In this document: positions 18,199 to 25,806 of the stretch, piece by piece
Position numbering within the stretch: position 1 is the first letter of the stretch
How the letters are laid out: each line of letters opens with the position of its first letter
Origin: Thalassotalea hakodatensis
GTDB taxonomy: Bacteria; Pseudomonadota; Gammaproteobacteria; Enterobacterales; Alteromonadaceae
DNA length: 64,000 nucleotides
Reading direction: 5' to 3'
Assembly (NCBI RefSeq): GCF_030295995.1
Contig: NZ_AP027365.1
Location: 1,488,001-1,552,000 of the forward strand
Program-made: the position numbers and the translations under genes
Notes under the pieces: generated by a model
What the model was told of the DNA's origin: nothing
Database searches by the model: none
The model's input: the letters and a program-made list of their open reading frames with translations, nothing else

Positions 18199-19197
18199 AT
18201 GAACACATCAATGAAAGCAATGATAGTAAACAGTTTTGGTAGCGAGAATGTATTTGAAGCTAGCAAAATTACTAAACCTCAAGTAAAAGCTGGGCATGTT
18301 TTAATAAAAGTTGCAGCAACAAGCGTTAATACAGTAGATACCATGATCAGAGCAATGGGTGATGACTTACCAATTGCACCAGCATTACCTGCTGTTTTAG
18401 GGATGGACTTTGCTGGTACTGTAGAAGAAGTCGGTGAAGGTGTAACTGATTACAAAATTGGTGATGAAGTTTATGGTTGCGCAGGTGGCTTGGCTGACCT
18501 TCAAGGAACATTGGCTGAGTACATGGTCGCTGATGCAAAATTGATTGCCCTTAAACCCCAAAATTTATCGATGCGAGAAGCCGCTGCATTGCCATTAGTC
18601 GCTATTACCGCTTATGAAGGTTTAATGAGGGCAGGTATTAGTGAAGGGCAGAAGGTATTGGTACATGGAGGCTCAGGCGGTGTTGGTCACGTTGCCCTAC
18701 AACTTGCCAGATATTTTGGTGCAGAAGTTTATTCTACAGGTGGTGGTGATAATCAGCTTGCATTAATTGAGAAGCTTGGCGCTTATCCTATTAATTATAA
18801 AACGGAAACAGTCGCAGACTATGTTGCCAAATATACAGAGGGTGCGGGATTTGATGTTGTTTTTGACTCTGTAGGAGGAGAAAACATGGCTAATTCATTT
18901 GAAGCAGCGGCGCTAAATGGTCAAGTTGCTTCAACAGTAGCTATGGTAAACATGGATTTGTCATTGGCCCATTTTAAAGGATTATCATTACATGTCGTCT
19001 TTATGTTAATACCCATGCTGCATAATATTAAACGAGAAGAACATGGGAAAATTTTAAATGAATTATCGCAGATTGTTGAAGCAGGTGAATTAACCCCCGT
19101 TTTAGATAATGAAATGTTCTCATTAGAACAAACGGGTAAAGCACATGAGCGTTTAGCCAGCGGCAAAGCCTTAGGGAAAGTGGTGATCAGCATTTAA
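18199..19197 (+). CDS. NADPH:quinone reductase-like MDR-family oxidoreductase
   Basis: 332 residues of the medium-chain dehydrogenase/reductase superfamily, zinc-less branch: N-terminal GroES-like domain (HVLIKVAATSVNTVDT, LGMDFAGTVEEVG) and a Rossmann domain with HGGSGGVGHVALQ binding NADP(H). The structural zinc Cys cluster is absent. Such enzymes reduce quinones or enones in the cytoplasm. AGGGATAA precedes the ATG. Divergent LysR upstream; cupin gene follows after 65 bp. Confidence 0.92.
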   Translation: MNTSMKAMIVNSFGSENVFEASKITKPQVKAGHVLIKVAATSVNTVDTMIRAMGDDLPIAPALPAVLGMDFAGTVEEVGEGVTDYKIGDEVYGCAGGLADLQGTLAEYMVADAKLIALKPQNLSMREAAALPLVAITAYEGLMRAGISEGQKVLVHGGSGGVGHVALQLARYFGAEVYSTGGGDNQLALIEKLGAYPINYKTETVADYVAKYTEGAGFDVVFDSVGGENMANSFEAAALNGQVASTVAMVNMDLSLAHFKGLSLHVVFMLIPMLHNIKREEHGKILNELSQIVEAGELTPVLDNEMFSLEQTGKAHERLASGKALGKVVISI

Positions 19198-19262
19198 TGC
19201 GATTAGTTATTTTTGAAGTACTTGCCTTTAGCTTTTAAGCACAGATTAATATGGGAAAGATT

Positions 19263-20084
19263 ATGAAATTTTCAATTAAGACGTCAACTCTTTCGATAGC
19301 AGCAATATTAATATCTTTTAATACGTTTGCTTCAGACATAAATTCAAAAGTAGTTTCTGCGGACGATATTACTTGGGGCTACTTAAATCCATTGAGAGGC
19401 GAACTTAGCCCCGGTGCTGCCAATCTTTGGGGCGATCGAACTAAAGATACCGCTACTGGTATGTTAGTTCGCTTCAAAAAAGGTTTTGAATCGCCTCCTC
19501 ACATTCACAACATTACTTATCGTGGTGTAGTAATTGATGGCTTAATGCATAATGATGATCCAAGTGCCGAGAAAATGTTGCTGCCTTCAGGCTCTTTCTG
19601 GACACAACCTGCTGGCGAAGATCATATCACCGCGGCTAATGGAGAGAGTAATTTAATTTATTTAGAAATAGATTCAGGCCCGTACCTTGTTCAACCATCA
19701 GCTGAAAAATTCGATAATGGCGAGCGTCCTTTAAACCTGCATCGCGACAACATCGTTTGGCTAAATAATCATGACCTACATGACATCAAAGCAAAAGGGG
19801 TGAAGTCTAGTTTTCTTTGGGATAGAAATTCGACAATAGGGGGCTCGATGGTTAAATTACCCGTAGGCTATGACGGCACTATTTATAGCCAAGCTAGTGA
19901 GTTCAGGATGGTAGTAATTTCAGGCGAAATTAAATATCGATCTAATCAAAAAAGTGATGTAAAAAATTTAGCTGCAGGCAGTTATATTGAGTCAACAGGT
20001 GATTTTAGCCACAACATTACTAACCCGACTGACCAAGAAGTCACCATATACATTCGAACAAATGCGAAGTATCAAGTAATGTAA
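19263..20084 (+). CDS. exported DUF4437 cupin protein
   Basis: A signal peptide (ending TFAS) precedes two tandem cupin half-domains: the first with [11 protein letters not shown] as metal-binding His motif, the second with [14 protein letters not shown], a weaker version lacking the His pair. This matches DUF4437, secreted cupins of unknown catalytic role. I use the ATG at 19263, 9 bases after GGGAAAG; the ATG at 19251 has no such site. Probably co-transcribed with the oxidoreductase gene. Confidence 0.82.
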   Translation: MKFSIKTSTLSIAAILISFNTFASDINSKVVSADDITWGYLNPLRGELSPGAANLWGDRTKDTATGMLVRFKKGFESPPHIHNITYRGVVIDGLMHNDDPSAEKMLLPSGSFWTQPAGEDHITAANGESNLIYLEIDSGPYLVQPSAEKFDNGERPLNLHRDNIVWLNNHDLHDIKAKGVKSSFLWDRNSTIGGSMVKLPVGYDGTIYSQASEFRMVVISGEIKYRSNQKSDVKNLAAGSYIESTGDFSHNITNPTDQEVTIYIRTNAKYQVM

Positions 20085-20095
20085 AAAAGCAACGT

Positions 20096-20143
20096 CGTAT
20101 ATTATGTAGCGACAATTCAGTTTAAGTCGCTACATAATATACG
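20096..20143. terminator. perfect 18-bp inverted repeat between convergent features
   Basis: The arm at 20096-20113 (CGTATATTATGTAGCGAC) is the exact reverse complement of 20126-20143, with a 12-nt loop. It lies 11 bp after the cupin stop. It probably acts as a transcription terminator or mRNA 3' stabiliser, though no T-tract follows; the perfect match of an AT-rich 18-mer also allows a protein-binding or recombination role. Confidence 0.6.
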
Positions 20144-20201
20144 TCTTGTTGAAATTACCTATCAATAAAATAACAAAATCCACAGTCATTTAAGTATAAG
20201 G

Positions 20202-20447
20202 TTATTCCGTTTTCTCTTTAAACTCACACAAATCTTCTATAATGCAAGAGCCGCATTTGGGTTTACGTGCAACACAGGTATAGCGGCCGTGAAGAATTAA
20301 CCAGTGATGCACATCGACTTTAAATTCTTTCGGTACCACTTTTAGAAGCTTTTGCTCTACTAGATCAACGTTTTTACCCATGGCCAATTTAGTGCGGTTT
20401 GATACTCTAAAAATATGGGTGTCTACCGCTATGGTAGGCCAACCAAA
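20202..20447 (-). repeat. nth 3'-end fragment, copy F
   Basis: 246 bp with an open frame from the junction to stop, all four Fe-S Cys intact (CX6CX2CX5C), catalytic Asp in VDTH kept. Lacks the helix-hairpin-helix and Lys120, so it cannot be a glycosylase. The frame continues leftward in sense into the junction motif (20448-20465), reading YLPSLTFGW. The part near the stop (CTTCTATAATGCAAGAGCCG) is shared with C, D and H. Confidence 0.94.
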
Positions 20448-20550
20448 AGTTAAGGAAGGTAGATATTCTGGCTGATTCAATTTTTCAGTCTACTTTTAGC
20501 TGTGATTTCAGTCGGATGACAAAGTGCCAGACGCGGTAGCTGCACGAAGT

Positions 20551-21711
20551 CTAGTTTTTCAACATGTTTTTAAATTTATCAAGGTACTGTTTGTGTTTAT
20601 TTTGATGCCATTGGCTCATAGATTTAGATTTTTCAAACGCAATCGACTGAACATCAATTGCTTGTTTTACGTCTCCTTGATCAGCAAGAGCTTTAGCTAA
20701 AGAGGCTTGCGCATATGCTGAGTCGGGGTAAAGTTCAGTTACCTTAGTATATATCTCAAGAGCTTCACTTGGATTTTGAGTCACTTTCGATTTAGCAAGA
20801 GACTTTAATGAGCCTTCTGCCGATATTTCAAAACCATATTTATGTTTTGACAGCTTGTCGTAGTATGCAATTATCGCATCAACACCACGTTGTGATATCT
20901 CTGAATCAGCAGCTAAATCGTGATGGATATCGTCAAATAAGGCTTCAATACCATTTAGAAGGGTAACTAAAGGGCGAGACATATAATAATGCTGCTCATC
21001 ATTGTCGCTTGACCAGTCTAGCTTTCCAGCGGGTAACTTTTGTAATTCTTGTTCGAATTGTTTGTATGATGCTACATGTACTTTTTCGTAATTATGGCCA
21101 CCTATGGTCATGTATAAAAACTTCAAATCATCGTATTTGGTTTGTAACTTTTTAGCCGCATCAGACACCACATTGGCAAAGTTATTAGCTAACGTTGGAC
21201 TGGCGATAAAATACGCATCAAACATCTCAGGTTTATTTAATAACGTGTATAAACCTAATGCCCCGTTACTCATAAAGCCGCTATATATCTTGTAGCCATT
21301 GGTTCTATATTTCAGATCAATCTCTTTTAAAATACCATCTTGTAAGACATCTAAAATAGTTTGATCATTAGGGTCTTCGACTAAGTTATTAAAAGTAGCA
21401 GCAAACTCAGAATGATAATCTGCAGGGTTAACAATAATAGTTTTTAACCAAGGCCATTCGCCATTATGACTAAGCCAATCTTGCATGCCTGAAAGGTAAG
21501 TCTGGCTTCTAGGGTGTAAGTCAAACAGCACAAAGTATTTTTTGTCTGTGTCAGTATGATAATTCTGCGGTAGCGTAATATTGTACTTAACTGATTTAGT
21601 AAACCCTTTAGGTAAAATCTCTATGGTTTCAACAGGGTTTAATGACTCGATCTCCACCGCAAAACTTAAACTTGATAGACACAGTAACAAACTGCTTAAT
21701 ATATACTTCAT
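20551..21711 (-). CDS. exported putative esterase with C-terminal TPR
   Basis: Signal peptide (residues 1-18, ending LSFA), then an esterase D/Fes-type alpha/beta-hydrolase domain with YFVLFDLHP near the first strand and SGFMSNGALGLY where the family elbow GxSxG lies; the elbow is shifted to GFMSNG, keeping a Ser. The C-terminal 90 residues form two to three TPR-like repeats (ALEIYTKVTELYPDSAYAQA). AGGAAAGAG precedes the ATG. Similar proteins (IroE-like, PF00756) hydrolyse esters of siderophores or other small molecules; the substrate here is unknown. Confidence 0.8.
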   Translation of the reverse strand: MKYILSSLLLCLSSLSFAVEIESLNPVETIEILPKGFTKSVKYNITLPQNYHTDTDKKYFVLFDLHPRSQTYLSGMQDWLSHNGEWPWLKTIIVNPADYHSEFAATFNNLVEDPNDQTILDVLQDGILKEIDLKYRTNGYKIYSGFMSNGALGLYTLLNKPEMFDAYFIASPTLANNFANVVSDAAKKLQTKYDDLKFLYMTIGGHNYEKVHVASYKQFEQELQKLPAGKLDWSSDNDEQHYYMSRPLVTLLNGIEALFDDIHHDLAADSEISQRGVDAIIAYYDKLSKHKYGFEISAEGSLKSLAKSKVTQNPSEALEIYTKVTELYPDSAYAQASLAKALADQGDVKQAIDVQSIAFEKSKSMSQWHQNKHKQYLDKFKNMLKN

Positions 21712-21848
21712 CTCTCTTTCCTTATTCTTTTACGCTTAACAACTCAGTCTGATACTTCTGGTAAAAGCTCATTCATTAATGATGGTAGTCATTATATTAA
21801 AAAAACTAAGTGACTTTGCACTGGGGCAAGGCCACTCGTGCATTATTT

Positions 21849-22355
21849 TTAATTCATAAAAGTGATGGAGTAATTAACAGAGCTAATCTTCCAACCTTCT
21901 AATGTTTTTACCATCTGCCAGCTTTCGCTGCCCCAATGCTTCTTAATATTGTCTTTGTAAAATTCATAATCAAAGTAAACATTCGCAATGTTTCCATCAG
22001 AAACTATCTTAATGTTACTGAATTTTTCTCTCGAATTAACTTTCTCAGAAACGATCCTGTCAATCATCTCGTTGGGGAAAACTCGCCAAGTTCGAGTTGC
22101 TACAAAGTTTTTATTATCTTCTCTATTTATTTTTTCTACGGCAGCGCGACGGGCAACCATACTTTTTTCAGACACAACACCGAACATTGGTGCAGAGGTG
22201 TCTATAAACAGATTTAAAAAACGCTCTTTATCTTTGGTTTCAATGGATTGTTCAAAGGCATGGATCACTGACTTTATTGATTGGTGCTTTTCTTCAGCGG
22301 CAAAGCTATTACCTGTATTTATTAAAATTAATGACAGAAAAAGTATAAACTTCAT
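21849..22355 (-). CDS. exported NTF2/SnoaL-like protein
   Basis: Signal peptide (ending NSFA) followed by about 148 residues with the cone-shaped NTF2-like pattern: first helix IKSVIHAFEQSIETKDKERF, the FIDTSAPMFGV strand, and a C-terminal WQMVKTLEGWKISSVNYS hairpin. Such folds bind small ligands or act as ketosteroid-isomerase-like enzymes; no catalytic pair can be assigned. AAGGAAT precedes the ATG. It lies between the regulator and the esterase, all co-directional. Confidence 0.75.
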   Translation of the reverse strand: MKFILFLSLILINTGNSFAAEEKHQSIKSVIHAFEQSIETKDKERFLNLFIDTSAPMFGVVSEKSMVARRAAVEKINREDNKNFVATRTWRVFPNEMIDRIVSEKVNSREKFSNIKIVSDGNIANVYFDYEFYKDNIKKHWGSESWQMVKTLEGWKISSVNYSITFMN

Positions 22356-22453
22356 AGTATTCCTTAGTGGTTTAATAACGTTGATACACTTGTACTATCT
22401 AATCGTTAATTTAAGCTACTAAAGGATTCTATAATTTTCTAAAGTTGTTGTTT

Positions 22454-23977
22454 TTATTGATTAAAACTGTTTTCTTTTATTTTTGTAAAATAGTTTAACT
22501 GTGATTCTAATTCACGATTTTTAGCTATGGTTATAGCTTGATTAATGGCAAAATTAAACTTTTCTTTTTGGTTTTGCATCTTGGCAAGCTTCGCCAAATT
22601 AGCCCAAGATTGAGCTTCTCCGACAGGGCAGTGCAGCACTTTGTGATATAGCTTCTCTTCGTTATATAGCTCTTCTGCTAGCGCATAGTCAGTATCATTA
22701 ATAGCGATGTTGGCTTGGACATTTTTAATGTGCGCCATAAGTAACCAATCATTATTGTTTGTTGCATATACTAGAGCTTGCTTTGCTACTTTTGTTGCTT
22801 GGTTATCTTTGTAAGTAACATATAAGGAGAGCGCTTTTAAGTAGAGTAGGTGGGTATATTCACTTTTATCGTGTAGCTGTTGCGCGATAGGTAATATCTT
22901 TTCGATATACTCAATCGCTTTTTCAAATAGTTTTAACCTTAATAAATTCCCAGCCAATATGCGTTGAGCGGTTAGGTTTTCAGGATTGCTGAGCACAATA
23001 CTTTCTAACAGTTGATTAGCTAATTGGTAGTCACCTTCGAGACGCTTTTCAATTGCTCTACCAAGTAGCTCATTGTTAAAATCAGCTTGGTAAGTATTGG
23101 CTAATGGTAAAACTTTATTGCCCATTTTCTCAGCGATTAACAAACTGAATTCATCAATTAATGTTTGTATTTTTCGGTTTAGGAGTATTCCTTTATTGAG
23201 GTGGTTGCGGTAATAAAAAGCGTAACTTAGTTGATAGTCGTGTGGAACTCCAATGAGCTTGGAATACACGATAAGCTCTGCACCCGACACCTTGAATATT
23301 TGTTGAATATGCTTTGCTTTTATATCTTTTAAAGGGGAATTGGCTCTTTTTAATACTTCCAATACATAATCGGTTGATAAAACTTCACTGTGCTGAGAAT
23401 TAGGTAAACGTTGGATGACTTGATCCATCATTCCTAACCTAACCCAGTTGTGGTCGTTGCCTTCGATTTGATTTTGTATTGGAAGAATTACAATTGAACC
23501 ACTCATTTTTTTCTGAGTATACAGTGCTTCATTTGAGGTATTATAAGGAGTGAAGGTTCTATAAAATGTAAATACAATTGTTATTAATGAGCACAAGAAA
23601 AAAATTGTTTTTTTGGTAGGTAATAGCGACTTACTAATTGCTTTTTTAACGACTACGTCAGGTAACCAAACGTAACCTTGCTTTGGTATAGTTTTGATCA
23701 CTTCTGAACCTGAAAATAGCTGTCTTATTTCATTTATTGATTGAAAAACAACTTGTTCACTAACTATAGTGTCTGCCCATACGGTTTCCAGCAATAGCTG
23801 TTTACTGATAGGCTTTCCTGAGCTTTTGACTAATAAAAGTAATAACTGGCAGGTCTTAGGGCGAATATTGAGCTTTGTTCCTGCACTATCTTTTACCGTT
23901 AAGTCATGTTCACTTAATTGGTAGTTTAAGGTTTGATAAATCAATATAGGCTCTAAGGAAAAGGGGGATTTAGTCAA
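22454..23977 (-). CDS. winged-helix (CadC-like) membrane regulator with C-terminal TPR domain
   Basis: Residues about 15-110 form an OmpR-type winged helix (RPKTCQLLLLLVKSSGKPIS, then VWADTIVSEQVVFQSINEIR). A membrane span at about 123-141 follows, then a periplasmic part including TPR-like helical repeats (LEGDYQLANQLLESIVLSNP; NLTAQRILAGNLLRLKLFEK). Overall like CadC/TPR regulators of gammaproteobacteria. Translation appears to begin at a TTG (MTKSPF) because no ATG is available in frame upstream of the domain. Likely controls the downstream NTF2-like and esterase genes. Confidence 0.83.
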   Translation of the reverse strand: MTKSPFSLEPILIYQTLNYQLSEHDLTVKDSAGTKLNIRPKTCQLLLLLVKSSGKPISKQLLLETVWADTIVSEQVVFQSINEIRQLFSGSEVIKTIPKQGYVWLPDVVVKKAISKSLLPTKKTIFFLCSLITIVFTFYRTFTPYNTSNEALYTQKKMSGSIVILPIQNQIEGNDHNWVRLGMMDQVIQRLPNSQHSEVLSTDYVLEVLKRANSPLKDIKAKHIQQIFKVSGAELIVYSKLIGVPHDYQLSYAFYYRNHLNKGILLNRKIQTLIDEFSLLIAEKMGNKVLPLANTYQADFNNELLGRAIEKRLEGDYQLANQLLESIVLSNPENLTAQRILAGNLLRLKLFEKAIEYIEKILPIAQQLHDKSEYTHLLYLKALSLYVTYKDNQATKVAKQALVYATNNNDWLLMAHIKNVQANIAINDTDYALAEELYNEEKLYHKVLHCPVGEAQSWANLAKLAKMQNQKEKFNFAINQAITIAKNRELESQLNYFTKIKENSFNQ

Positions 23978-24072
23978 CTAACTTTAAATGTAACATGGAG
24001 TTTATAGCGCTCCAACTGATAACTTAATGTCATCAATAACATTTTTAATTTCATACTATTTTTATCAATTTA

Positions 24073-24087
24073 CGTTGCAAAGCAACG
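24073..24087. repeat. short perfect hairpin at the edge of copy G
   Basis: CGTTGC, AAA, GCAACG: a 6-bp perfect stem directly after the nth-fragment stop (minus strand sense). Possible terminator stub; no T-tract. Confidence 0.4.
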
Positions 24088-24092
24088 ATTAA

Positions 24093-24338
24093 TTATTCAG
24101 TCTTTTCTTTAAACTCACACAAGTCTTCAATCAAACACGCACTACACTTTGGCTTACGCGCCGTGCAAACGTAACGTCCGTGTAAGATAAGCCAGTGGTG
24201 CACATCGAGTTTGAACTCTTTAGGTACGACTTTAAGGAGCTTTTGTTCGACATCGTCGACGGTTTTGCCCATAGCGAGCTTAGTGCGGTTTGAAACACGA
24301 AAAATATGCGTGTCTACAGCTATTGTCGGCCAGCCAAA
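24093..24338 (-). repeat. nth 3'-end fragment, copy G
   Basis: 246 bp, open frame, four Fe-S Cys intact although the sequence has diverged most among the open copies (for example CTARKPKCSACLIEDLC). This suggests an allele from a more distant nth. The clearest junction motif follows at 24339-24356 (GGGTAATGAAGATAGATG). About 80 bp next to the core are identical to copy H. Confidence 0.94.
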
Positions 24339-24356
24339 GGGTAATGAAGATAGATG
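24336..24356 (-). other. unit junction (att-like site), best-preserved example
   Basis: Minus-strand reading: CATCTATCTTCATTACCC immediately followed by TTTGGCTGGCC of nth. Equivalent 18-bp motifs with the same spacing lie at 6154-6171, 9274-9291, 13608-13625, 17084-17101, 20448-20465 and 25807-25824. The intact nth has GGCTGTGTTTAACACAAC at the corresponding place (28065-28082), with no resemblance. This defines the outer end of each unit; recombinase binding is inferred. Confidence 0.7.
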
Positions 24357-24451
24357 GTAAAAGCCAATGACAGGTCAGATCGAGAAGCGGTTATTGAATA
24401 ATCTAGCTAAAACGCTTATCGTTAAACGCAACACAATTTCAAGGAATAGAA

Positions 24452-25516
24452 ATGTCTAAGGTAATCTTACTTATCATTTTATTATGTATATTTGCTCCTG
24501 CCAGTGATGCTAAAAATGTTTTAAGTAATCAACCCATACAACTTGATACCAGAGATAAATTTAATTCCACTTCTATTTATGCAGAGGTAGCAGGAAAAGA
24601 ATTTGTCATTTTTGAAAGCATCAGCGACTTTAATTTCAGTTCAATTGCTTTAAATATCGTTGAGATATCTCATTTAGCAGATGGAAGCTCTACTCCACCT
24701 ATAGTCAAAGAATTGTCAGTCAATAATAAATACAACAGTTTAGCTGGTGTCGTTACCTCAAACAAAGACACATGGATTTATTATGTAAGTGCCAATAGCT
24801 ATCATGATAAAGCTAACTTAATGAAAGGGCGTTTAACTAAAGATGGGTATTTATCCGATATAAGTAAAGTAAATTTGGATTTTAATATTAAAGGTGGCAG
24901 TGGCTTTAGAGTACAGTATTTTAATAATCAGTTCATAGCTGCATATAGACAAGCTAAGTGTTGTAACCTTGGGTTTGCAAAAAGCATTAACGGGGATAAT
25001 TTTAAGCAAATTGATTCCGTAAATTTTACTGGTGCAATGCCTCAAGTCGAATACTTTTCGAATGGCAATATACTATATTCATATCAAAGAGCTTTTCCTA
25101 CTGATGAGCTAAAGCAAAATGGAAAACCAATTTATACGATAAAGTCTAGATATAGAATATCTAAAGATAATGGAGAGTCATGGGAAGACGAGCACGTTGC
25201 ATCTGACTCTGTTTTTGAAATACATGATGCCTTTCCTTATCAACGAGTAGATGGAGGAATCGACTTATATTACAGCCATGGACTAAATCGCAATAAAAAC
25301 CAGTTATCACTTTGGAGAAGGTGTATAAACGAAAACGGTAAGTTAGGGGCTGAAGAATTAGTAATCGGTAAAAAACTCGGCAACATTGCAAAACCAAATG
25401 TTTATCGTGGCAAAAACAATGCGTTATATGTTTTATTCATCGAACAAGGAAAGAATATCAAAAATGGTGCAATACAATACTTTGCTTCATTAGAAAATGA
25501 AGCTCGTTGTATTTAA
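24452..25516 (+). CDS. exported sialidase-superfamily/BNR-like propeller protein
   Basis: Signal peptide (ending PASDA), then about 335 residues with the beta-propeller look of exo-alpha-sialidase-superfamily proteins, including a clear Asp-box SKDNGESWED and repeated strand patterns. Only one canonical Asp-box is seen and no Arg triad can be assigned, so sialidase activity is not claimed; glycan binding or another glycosidase role is as likely. AAGGAAT precedes the ATG at 24452. Only gene of its unit. Confidence 0.7.
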   Translation: MSKVILLIILLCIFAPASDAKNVLSNQPIQLDTRDKFNSTSIYAEVAGKEFVIFESISDFNFSSIALNIVEISHLADGSSTPPIVKELSVNNKYNSLAGVVTSNKDTWIYYVSANSYHDKANLMKGRLTKDGYLSDISKVNLDFNIKGGSGFRVQYFNNQFIAAYRQAKCCNLGFAKSINGDNFKQIDSVNFTGAMPQVEYFSNGNILYSYQRAFPTDELKQNGKPIYTIKSRYRISKDNGESWEDEHVASDSVFEIHDAFPYQRVDGGIDLYYSHGLNRNKNQLSLWRRCINENGKLGAEELVIGKKLGNIAKPNVYRGKNNALYVLFIEQGKNIKNGAIQYFASLENEARCI

Positions 25517-25560
25517 TTAGAATGGTCACTGATTGTTATCGTATCGTAGCAGACTAAAAA

Positions 25561-25806
25561 CTATTCAGTTTTATCTTTAAACTCACACAAATCTTCTATA
25601 ATGCAAGAGCCGCATTTAGGCTTACGGGCAACACAAGTATAACGACCGTGAAGAATAAGCCAGTGATGCACGTCTATTTTGAATTCAGCAGGTACTACTT
25701 TTAAAAGTTTTTGCTCTACTAGATCAACGGTTTTGCCCATAGCGAGCTTAGTGCGGTTTGAAACACGAAAAATATGCGTGTCTACAGCTATTGTCGGCCA
25801 GCCAAA
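25561..25806 (-). repeat. nth 3'-end fragment, copy H (nearest to nth)
   Basis: 246 bp, open frame, Fe-S Cys intact. It is a three-part mosaic. The stop-proximal part (CTTCTATAATGCAAGAGCCG) matches C, D and F. About 118 bp in the middle match the intact nth with one difference. The last about 80 bp before the core are identical to copy G. Junction motif at 25807-25824 (ATATAACAATGGTAGATG). Confidence 0.95.

Larger units (their letters stand above)
17084..20447. mobile_element. nth-3' unit 5: LysR, MDR oxidoreductase, DUF4437 cupin
   Basis: About 3.4 kb from the core of copy E to the core of copy F; one divergent regulator and two plus-strand genes, ending in a perfect 18-bp inverted repeat before fragment F. 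Confidence 0.7.
20448..24338. mobile_element. nth-3' unit 6: esterase/TPR, NTF2-like protein, winged-helix/TPR regulator
   Basis: About 3.9 kb between the cores of copies F and G. All three cargo genes are on the minus strand, co-directional with nth, in the order regulator, NTF2-like, esterase. No mobility gene. Confidence 0.7.
24339..25806. mobile_element. nth-3' unit 7: single sialidase-like gene
   Basis: The smallest complete unit, 1468 bp between the cores of copies G and H, holding one plus-strand gene and the 246-bp fragment H. It shows that a single gene plus the nth block and junction is enough for a unit. Confidence 0.72.

Noticed and set aside
5908-25806. Insertion sequence or MITE family
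   Set aside because: The repeats have no terminal inverted repeats or target duplications, and their sequence is wholly explained as the 3' end of nth plus a junction motif.
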